Assembly: GCA_029862285.1 (NCBI GenBank)
Contig: JAOTXR010000025.1
Location: forward strand, 1-12,077
DNA length: 12,077 bases
Reading direction: 5' to 3'
Origin: Gammaproteobacteria bacterium
GTDB lineage: Bacteria; Pseudomonadota; Gammaproteobacteria; Steroidobacterales; JABDKV01
Below the pieces are notes generated by a model. It was not told the DNA's origin and made no database searches. It saw nothing but the letters and a program-made list of their open reading frames with translations. The stretch's first letter is position 1. Every line of letters starts with the position of its first letter. A program made the translations under genes and the position numbers. Positions 6,842 to 12,077 of this stretch are shown here, one piece after another.

Positions 6842-6870
6842 AAAAAAACCCGGTACCGGAGCAACTACCG
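6842..6870 (-). terminator. Possible intrinsic terminator on the minus strand
   Basis: On the minus strand CGGTA (6870-6866) pairs with TACCG (6855-6851) across a 10-nt loop, followed by GG and seven T residues (6848-6842). The stem is short, so confidence is low. It sits in repeat copy 2, beyond the long hairpin, and could end the dipeptidase transcript. Copy 1 has the same stem but a broken T-tract. Confidence 0.3.
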
Positions 6871-6948
6871 CCGCTGTCCGACCCGTCATGCGGGCGAAAA
6901 TGAGTGCGACGAGAGATGTCAGGACGGCCTGGCAGTGACTGAATTCCC
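6847..6948. repeat. Direct repeat copy 2 (~102 bp)
   Basis: Second copy of the unit, differing from copy 1 by about a dozen substitutions and a 2-nt deletion. The internal hairpin is kept (CCCG/CGGG, 6882-6894), with a T-A pair of copy 1 becoming a T-G wobble. Its distal third (from 6911) is also found inverted just downstream, forming a long hairpin. Confidence 0.8.
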
Positions 6949-6981
6949 AGACGGAACTGCCAGGCCGTCCTGACATCTCTC
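6911..6981. repeat. Perfect 26-bp inverted repeat hairpin
   Basis: Arms 6911-6936 and 6956-6981 are exact reverse complements with a 19-nt loop. The right arm is an inverted partial copy of the flanking direct repeat. It ends 6 nt from the dipeptidase stop codon (TAA, 6990-6988). In RNA of either strand it would form a very stable hairpin, so it may act as a shared transcription-end or mRNA-stabilising structure for the two convergent genes, although no T-tract follows directly. Confidence 0.85.
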
Positions 6982-6987
6982 GCGCCG

Positions 6988-8199
6988 TTAATGCGTCGCG
7001 GCGTAGTTCTCCACTTCACGCCATATGCGCATCAAATTACCAGACAATATCTTCTCGATATCCGCTTCGTTGTAGTCGCGATCCAGCAGGCCCGCAATCA
7101 AATTTGGATAGGACGACACGTCTTTCAGTCCGACTGGCAGGCTATCGCCAACTCCGTCATAGTCCGATCCAACGCCGACATGATCGATACCAACCAGGTC
7201 CACAACATGGTCGATGTTGTCCAGGACATCATCCAGATGCGCGAAGGGGTAGGGTTTTCTTTCGAGGTATTTTTCGTTGAATGCCGTTGCTTCCTCACCA
7301 TCCTCGTCAAAATCGTGCTCGTCCAGATAAGCCTCTCTCTTGGCTTTACGATCCATGCTCCAGGCATGTGCACGCCGGTTTATGAAAGTCGATCCAAAAT
7401 TGATCTGTATTACACCGCCATTGTCGGCCAGCGTGCGAATCATGTCATCGTCCATATTGCGTTCCCAGTCCGGAGTAAAGGCGCGCACCGATGAATGACT
7501 TGCAATAACGGGTGTCGCGGTCAGGCCAATAACGTCATAGAACGCCTGATCGGATACGTGCGAGACGTCAATCATCACACCGGTGTCATTCATAGCCTTG
7601 ACCAGAGATTTGCCAAAGGGACTGAGACCTTGCCACGGGCGATCTTCGTCGTACGAAGAATCGGAAATATGATTGGCCTTCGAGTGGGTCAGCGTGATAT
7701 AGCGAATGCCACGGCGATGGAAGTATTTGAGATTGTCCAGATTGCCTTCGATCGGCGCACCGTTTTCCATTCCCATCGCCAAACCGATGCGCCCTTCCTG
7801 CATCATTTTTTCTGCCTGTTCCGGATTGGTCACAATGCCGTATTTTTCCGGTGCGCGTCGCTCGATTTCTTCGACCATGTCTATCAGTGTATCGGCAAGC
7901 TCCCTGGCGCCGCCCTCGCGTTCATACTTGGCCGGGATGTAGATCGACATGAACGGTACGTTGAGGCCACCACGTACTGCCCGTGGATAGTCGAAATCGC
8001 CTTTTTCGGTTGCCTGCGTGATGTCTTCGAATTCCTCCTGCAGGCGGTAGGGAACATCGATGTGGGTATCGACGATCATCACTTGCTGCGCCATTGTCTG
8101 CGCTACCGCCTGGTGCCTGGCATAGGGGGCGGCATCGCGGGGTCCGCAGCCGGCACCCAACAGGCTAATGAGCATGATCGCCAGAAAACTTGCACGCAT
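6988..8199 (-). CDS. Membrane dipeptidase (peptidase M19), lipoprotein
   Basis: Zinc dipeptidase of the renal-dipeptidase M19 family, 403 aa, cleaving dipeptides (some members accept D-amino acids at the C-terminal position). It has a lipoprotein signal: MRASFLAIMLISLLGAGC, with Cys18 as the predicted lipidated residue, so it should be membrane-anchored in the periplasm. Metal ligands visible by family pattern: His46 and Asp48 (VDTHIDVP), bridging Glu145 (GMENG), His214 (DVSHVS) and His235 (ASHSS). GVGSDYDGVGD near the C-terminus supplies the catalytic-site Asp. Length and motif order are normal. The start is ATG at 8199 with AGG 8-10 nt upstream. It lies 75 nt downstream of the NRDE gene on the same strand and may share its transcript. 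It ends just before the long intergenic hairpin. Confidence 0.95.
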   Translation of the reverse strand: MRASFLAIMLISLLGAGCGPRDAAPYARHQAVAQTMAQQVMIVDTHIDVPYRLQEEFEDITQATEKGDFDYPRAVRGGLNVPFMSIYIPAKYEREGGARELADTLIDMVEEIERRAPEKYGIVTNPEQAEKMMQEGRIGLAMGMENGAPIEGNLDNLKYFHRRGIRYITLTHSKANHISDSSYDEDRPWQGLSPFGKSLVKAMNDTGVMIDVSHVSDQAFYDVIGLTATPVIASHSSVRAFTPDWERNMDDDMIRTLADNGGVIQINFGSTFINRRAHAWSMDRKAKREAYLDEHDFDEDGEEATAFNEKYLERKPYPFAHLDDVLDNIDHVVDLVGIDHVGVGSDYDGVGDSLPVGLKDVSSYPNLIAGLLDRDYNEADIEKILSGNLMRIWREVENYAATH

Positions 8200-8274
8200 T
8201 TTGGAGCCTGCTAACTAGATACTCAAACCAGAATGATGACAGGGTTCACGCGCGATATCGAGGCGGCCGTTGTA

Positions 8275-9033
8275 CTAGTGTGACACCTGAAACTCGAATT
8301 GATTCTCGCCAGTGGTCTTGCCGTCGACATCAAAACTACGCTCGACGAATTGTAACAGGCCACTTCGATCCAGCAATATGGCGGTCGAACAACGGGTCCC
8401 GTAATTTGGGCTGACGATAAACGGCGATGAGAGGAGTTGCTCCAGTTCACGGCCAATGCCTGTATCTGGCAGGCTATCCGTGGCAGCCTGTTCACGATCG
8501 GCCAGCAGGTCAAACAATTCTGTCGTCTCGATGACTGGTTTTTCGAGAATTCGTCCCAGGCGGCACACGCTGCGATCGAGCTTGGGCCATGGCGTGTCCA
8601 GCTGGTGATTGCTCAAACCATGCACACCGGTTTCTATCTGTCGTTCCGATGCGCGATTGCTGCGATACTGCAGCCGGCAATTTGCCAGGTTGCCGGCGAT
8701 GAGACTGTAGCCACTGTATTGTCCTGCGCGCTTCTCGAGTTTAGCCAGAAATGGATCACCGTATTGCATGAACGCAGTAATCAGTTCGCCGCGAGATCGC
8801 GAGTCGTCTCTTCGCGGGGTCATTTCCCTGAAGTTGGTGACTACGCCAAAGCTGCTGTCCCTGCGTAGCCCCAGCCATGTGCCGCCAGCAAGCTCATCGC
8901 GCCCACCGAGCAAGTCCCTGTCTTCCCACCACTGTGCCGCGCGGGCCGGTCTTGAGTGAAATTCATCACGATTGCCGGCAAATACGAAGCTGTATCTGGG
9001 ATGTCGATCCACTGCGAATACGAGCAAGCACAT
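8275..9033 (-). CDS. NRDE (TANGO2-like) family protein
   Basis: NRDE-family protein of 252 aa, the bacterial relatives of eukaryotic TANGO2. Family hallmarks are visible: start MCLLVFA with Cys2, AGNRDEFHSRP (Asn21 to Glu24, the NRDE motif), GGRDELAGGTWLGL, FGVVTNFRE, GYSLIAGNL, GLSNHQLDTPWPK and the C-terminal YGTRCSTAILLD. The Cys right after the initiator Met resembles N-terminal-nucleophile hydrolases, which is inference. Animal TANGO2/HRG-9 proteins have been linked to haem trafficking; the bacterial function is not settled. No signal peptide is present. The ATG at 9033 is preceded by only a weak GAG. The dipeptidase follows 75 nt downstream; the dehalogenase-like gene is divergent, 90 nt away. 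Confidence 0.92.
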   Translation of the reverse strand: MCLLVFAVDRHPRYSFVFAGNRDEFHSRPARAAQWWEDRDLLGGRDELAGGTWLGLRRDSSFGVVTNFREMTPRRDDSRSRGELITAFMQYGDPFLAKLEKRAGQYSGYSLIAGNLANCRLQYRSNRASERQIETGVHGLSNHQLDTPWPKLDRSVCRLGRILEKPVIETTELFDLLADREQAATDSLPDTGIGRELEQLLSSPFIVSPNYGTRCSTAILLDRSGLLQFVERSFDVDGKTTGENQFEFQVSH

Positions 9034-9123
9034 CAGGCAGAATTCTCAACCGGACAGGAACACACATCTTCTGGGTTTGGCGGGGAAAAATACAGGCGCG
9101 CTGTCTGATAGACTGGGGATCCC

Positions 9124-10020
9124 ATGGCGGAAACGATATTCGAAGCTGCTCCTGCGCTACCGGACTGGATCACAGAGCAATTTCCGTACGCCCGTAGGGT
9201 ATTCCGCAACGGGCCACACAGAATTCACTTTGTGGACGAAGGAAGTGGACCCGTCGTATTGCTGCAGCATGGCAACCCAACCTGGTGTTACCTGTGGCGC
9301 CGGGTCATCGCCCGACTCATTCCTGGCGGCGTTCGGATCATCGCGCCAGACCTGATTGGTTTGGGGCTGAGCAGCAAACCACGCGATCCCGCAGTGCACA
9401 CGCTGGAGTTTCATGCCAATCAGATCAGTGCGTTGATCGGTGCCTTGCAACTGGAGTCGGTCACGATTGTCGGTCAGGACTGGGGTGGTCCGATCGTGGG
9501 ACTTGCGGCGGCTCGACATCCGCAATGGATCCACGGCGCAGTCTTTGCCAACACGACGCTTGTGCAGCCGACCAAGCAACCGCGTGTTACGCCGTTTCAC
9601 CGTTTCGCCAACATGCCGTTTTTCAGCGATTTGGCGTTTAAACAATTCCTCTATCCGATGCCGGTATTGCACAAAGTCCAGGGTGATCCCGAGAGCATAG
9701 GACGCAAGGAAAAACGCGCCTACCGCTTTCCGTTGCGAAACCGGGCAGACCGCGTAGCGCCATTGGCCCTGGCTCGCATGGTGCCGCTGAATCTCGAACA
9801 TCCAACCGTGACTTCTCTGGGCGATGCCGATGCCTGGGCGCGTCAGTTTCGCGGGCCGGTTCGGCTGGTCTGGGGCATGAAGGACCCGATACTCGGCAGG
9901 TCGCTCAAGAAAATGAAAGAGCTGTTCCCAGCTGCACCCGTTACCGAAACCGATGCCGGTCACTTTCTGCAGGAAGAAGTTCCGATGGTGCTGGCTGAGG
10001 CCATTCTGAAAGTCATCTGA
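9124..10020 (+). CDS. Haloalkane dehalogenase-like alpha/beta hydrolase
   Basis: Alpha/beta hydrolase of 298 aa with the haloalkane dehalogenase layout: hydrolysis of a carbon-halogen bond to an alcohol through a covalent Asp-ester. Visible: HGNPTWCYLWR (oxyanion and Asn51), nucleophile elbow VGQDWGGP with Asp119 and Trp120, Asp254 in VWGMKDPILG after the late strand, and His280 in DAGHFLQEE. Asp-His-Asp with Asn and Trp as candidate halide-stabilising residues fits subfamily HLD-III better than DhlA (HLD-I) or LinB (HLD-II). Some relatives with these motifs act on other substrates, so dehalogenase activity is likely but unproven. No signal peptide. The ATG at 9124 follows a GGGGAT Shine-Dalgarno-like stretch. 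It is divergent from the NRDE gene and convergent with the sulfatase gene, with no clear terminator in the 62-nt gap. Confidence 0.85.
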   Translation: MAETIFEAAPALPDWITEQFPYARRVFRNGPHRIHFVDEGSGPVVLLQHGNPTWCYLWRRVIARLIPGGVRIIAPDLIGLGLSSKPRDPAVHTLEFHANQISALIGALQLESVTIVGQDWGGPIVGLAAARHPQWIHGAVFANTTLVQPTKQPRVTPFHRFANMPFFSDLAFKQFLYPMPVLHKVQGDPESIGRKEKRAYRFPLRNRADRVAPLALARMVPLNLEHPTVTSLGDADAWARQFRGPVRLVWGMKDPILGRSLKKMKELFPAAPVTETDAGHFLQEEVPMVLAEAILKVI

Positions 10021-10082
10021 GGATCGCAGTCCGGGTCAGGAGCAGCGACAAGTCAACGATAGTGGGGTCAGCCGCGGTGGCC

Positions 10083-11480
10083 CTAATATTGACCGAACTC
10101 CTCGCTAAGGAACCGATCCAGTTTCTTTCTTAACGCCAGGGCCTGCTCCGGTTTTTCGTCATAGAGGTCTGCGAGTTCATTGGGATCTGTGCGCAAATCG
10201 AATAACTCGTACTTTGGCCATGGCCATTCGATCCGCCAGGGCAGCCAGAAAAACCGGCGCTGGCTTTCGACCAGTTTCCAGTCACCAATTCGAACAGCAG
10301 CCTGGTTGCCGCCGCCATGGGGGATCTTTTCGCTGGATGTGATCCAGTAAAATTCTGTTGCTCGATCCACGTTGCCATCGATCAGTTGCCGTCGGATGCT
10401 GCGGCCATCGCGCCCCGGAGGGGATTCGCCGCCGGCAAAGTCGAGCAAGGTAGGCAGCAGATCCAGTACCGACAGGAAGCCGGCATAGGTTCCGGCTTTG
10501 AGTTTCGTGGGGTAGTGAATAAAGGCGGGCACGCGAATGCCTCCCTCGTAGACTTCGGTTTTGCCGCCGCGCAATGGCCGATTGTCAGCCATTACTTCGT
10601 ACGGTCCATCGCGGCCGTCACCGCCATAGTAACCACTCGATTTCGCTCGCTGAGGATGTCCGCCATTGTCGCTGAGAAAAACAACAATCGTATTCTGCAA
10701 CAAGCCACGATGTTCGAGCAGCGTGAGAATCTTGCCGATGACATCGTCCATATGGGTGACCATTGCAGCGTAGAGTCGGCGGTCCGGATGCTCGACATGT
10801 GCGTTTGCCGCAACATATCGTTCTGGCGCCTGTAACGGATAATGCGGCGCGCTGAAGGTCACATTGACAAAAAACGGTGGCTCTGCGGAGTCGACCAGCC
10901 TCTGTAGTTCTTGAAATATCAGGTCGGTCATGTGACCTTCGGCTTCGATCAGCCTGGTATCACGGAACAGACTGGCGACACCGTGATGATCCTCGTGCGT
11001 TTCATGGTCAATCTGTCCGTGCAGGTAACCAAATGCTTCCCGATAGCCCTTGTCCAGGGGCCCGCCGGCAAAGTCCATGCTCAGATGCCATTTGCCGAGC
11101 AGGGCCGTGTAATAGCCACGCTGACCAAGGAAGCTCGCGATGGTGTCCAATCTATCCGGCAAGGCCGCGCCGTCAAAATTGTGTTCGAGCGATCGCAGAC
11201 CGAATCGTATGGGGTTTATGCCGCTTTCAAAGGCTGCACGGGTCGCGGTACACCAGGGAAATACATAAAACTGCTCCAGCTTCAGGCTCTTTGCGGCTAA
11301 CTTGTCGATTTCGGGGGTCAGGATTTCTGAACCGTGATAGCCAACATCATTCCAGCCCAGATCGTCCGCCATCAGAACCAGAATATTGGGTGTTGTTTCG
11401 GCGCTGGAGCACAGCGGCCATAACGGCATCAATGCCAGTGTAAGTATCAGGCCGGGGTGGATAATTGTGTGTTTGCTCAC
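10083..11480 (-). CDS. Secreted formylglycine-dependent sulfatase (arylsulfatase)
   Basis: Type I sulfatase, 465 aa, hydrolysing sulfate esters. The N-terminal signal peptide (about residues 1-27, cleavage likely at SSA-ET) predicts export to the periplasm or beyond. Domain features: MADDLGWNDVGYHGS with metal ligands Asp39/Asp40, maturation site CTATR with Cys77 (future formylglycine) and Arg81, GKWHLS with Lys130 and His132, SAPHYPLQAP, and LSDNGGH with late metal ligands Asp/Asn. The general sequence resembles arylsulfatase B-type enzymes. The usual CxPxR is CxAxR here, a variant known to be accepted by anaerobic-type maturases. The substrate (sulfated polysaccharide, glycan or aryl sulfate) cannot be read from the sequence. 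The start is GTG at 11480, overlapping the nudC stop as GTGA and without an obvious Shine-Dalgarno, so it is probably coupled to nudC. Confidence 0.95.
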   Translation of the reverse strand: MSKHTIIHPGLILTLALMPLWPLCSSAETTPNILVLMADDLGWNDVGYHGSEILTPEIDKLAAKSLKLEQFYVFPWCTATRAAFESGINPIRFGLRSLEHNFDGAALPDRLDTIASFLGQRGYYTALLGKWHLSMDFAGGPLDKGYREAFGYLHGQIDHETHEDHHGVASLFRDTRLIEAEGHMTDLIFQELQRLVDSAEPPFFVNVTFSAPHYPLQAPERYVAANAHVEHPDRRLYAAMVTHMDDVIGKILTLLEHRGLLQNTIVVFLSDNGGHPQRAKSSGYYGGDGRDGPYEVMADNRPLRGGKTEVYEGGIRVPAFIHYPTKLKAGTYAGFLSVLDLLPTLLDFAGGESPPGRDGRSIRRQLIDGNVDRATEFYWITSSEKIPHGGGNQAAVRIGDWKLVESQRRFFWLPWRIEWPWPKYELFDLRTDPNELADLYDEKPEQALALRKKLDRFLSEEFGQY

Positions 11481-12077
11481 GATTGCGTGATGTCGTCAAT
11501 AATTGCGGCAAGCAGACCGGGCTGTTGGTCATCGTACCATTGAGCAATCAATTTGCTGGAGATGGAAAGCTGCGGTGGGACACGTAGCGCGCCTGCACGC
11601 AGACCAGCCTGCAAGTCTGCGCGGCTGAACCAACGTGCTTCTTCAAGTTCATTGTCGTTCAGCGAAATTGCCGGGTCAGTTGCTTCGGCACAAAATCCGA
11701 GCATCAATGACGAAGGAAACGGCCAGGGTTGTGAGCTGTGATAGCAAACAGTACCCACACGCACGCCGGTTTCCTCCGCGACTTCACGACGCACGGCGTC
11801 TTCAAGGCTTTCGCCGGGCTCGACAAAGCCGGCAATCGTGGAATAGATTCCCGACGGCCATGCCGGCTGCCGGCCCAGCAGCGAACGGCCCTCGTGCTCG
11901 ACCAGGACAATGATTGCCGGATCGATGCGTGGAAAGATAGTCTGGCCACAATCGTTATTGCTGCAGCTGCGCTCGTGACCGGCGTCGCGACTCATGCAGA
12001 CTGTGCCACACTTGCCGCAATAACGATGCCGCCGATGCCACAGCACCATTGCCTGGGCGTAAGCCAGTAATGCGGCC
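11477..12077 (-). CDS. nudC: NAD(H) pyrophosphatase / NAD-cap hydrolase NudC, 5' part missing
   Basis: Nudix hydrolase that splits NAD(H) into NMN(H) and AMP and removes NAD caps from RNA 5' ends. Only the C-terminal ~200 residues lie in the window. The reading frame stays open to the edge (ALLAYAQA before WHRRHRYCGKCG), so the start and most of the N-terminal domain are outside. The ATG at 12049 is internal, not the start. Seen: a zinc ribbon with Cys pairs (CGKCG and CSNNDC), FPRIDPAIIVLV, the Nudix box GFVEPGESLEDAVRREVAEETG (split: GFVEPGES then REVAEETG) and the NudC-specific SQPWPFPSSLMLGF that follows it. The stop overlaps the sulfatase GTG start (GTGA). A housekeeping gene directly coupled to a secreted sulfatase is an unusual pairing. 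Confidence 0.95.
   Translation of the reverse strand, partial: AALLAYAQAMVLWHRRHRYCGKCGTVCMSRDAGHERSCSNNDCGQTIFPRIDPAIIVLVEHEGRSLLGRQPAWPSGIYSTIAGFVEPGESLEDAVRREVAEETGVRVGTVCYHSSQPWPFPSSLMLGFCAEATDPAISLNDNELEEARWFSRADLQAGLRAGALRVPPQLSISSKLIAQWYDDQQPGLLAAIIDDITQS

Noticed and set aside
6755..7019. Minus-strand open frames giving a repeated peptide (SLVALI-ARMTG) across the direct repeats
   Set aside because: The periodic peptide follows from the DNA repeat. The frames overlap the dipeptidase end and the hairpin, have no ribosome site, and match no family I know.
7495..8214. Long plus-strand open frame opposite the dipeptidase gene
   Set aside because: It lies fully antisense to a well-supported gene, and the translation has no recognisable domain.
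10021..10082. Terminator between the convergent dehalogenase-like and sulfatase genes
   Set aside because: No stable stem followed by a T-tract on either strand.

Overview
The window looks like the chromosome of a free-living gammaproteobacterium, probably in the broad Xanthomonadales/Woeseiales-like area; this placement is inference. Supporting signs are the DNA polymerase I closely resembling the E. coli type, an LptM-lysA pair, an N-acetylornithine-carbamoyltransferase-type protein (a type best known from Xanthomonadales), a sulfatase, a haloalkane-dehalogenase-type hydrolase, and a polA-linked small RNA resembling sX13 of Xanthomonas. I see no phage, IS, CRISPR, tRNA or rRNA.

Region 1 (about 1-6000, minus strand) is a compact housekeeping run read right to left: a divergent acetylornithine-carbamoyltransferase-like protein, a YdiI-like hotdog thioesterase (GTGA overlap), the small LPS-assembly lipoprotein LptM, diaminopimelate decarboxylase LysA (38-nt out-of-frame overlap with lptM) and DNA polymerase I (8-nt overlap with lysA). 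After polA come about 170 nt of spacer and then what I judge the most interesting element: a near-perfect sigma-E-type promoter (GGAACTT, 16 nt, TCAAA) followed at once by four consecutive stem-loops. Three of them carry C-rich loops, and the last is an intrinsic terminator with eight U residues. It is probably a trans-acting sRNA of about 125 nt.

Region 2 (6000-7000): a promoter with a good extended -10 drives a plus-strand carboxylesterase. Its 3' end converges on a dipeptidase gene. The intergenic space holds two imperfect ~100-bp direct repeats plus an inverted partial copy that forms a perfect 26-bp stem directly after the dipeptidase stop codon.

Region 3 (7000-12077): minus-strand M19 dipeptidase lipoprotein and NRDE/TANGO2-like gene, then a plus-strand haloalkane-dehalogenase-like hydrolase. 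This converges on a minus-strand pair, secreted formylglycine-type sulfatase and NudC. The two overlap by GTGA, and nudC runs off the right edge of the window. Coding density is very high. Several genes start by stop/start overlap, which suggests translational coupling.
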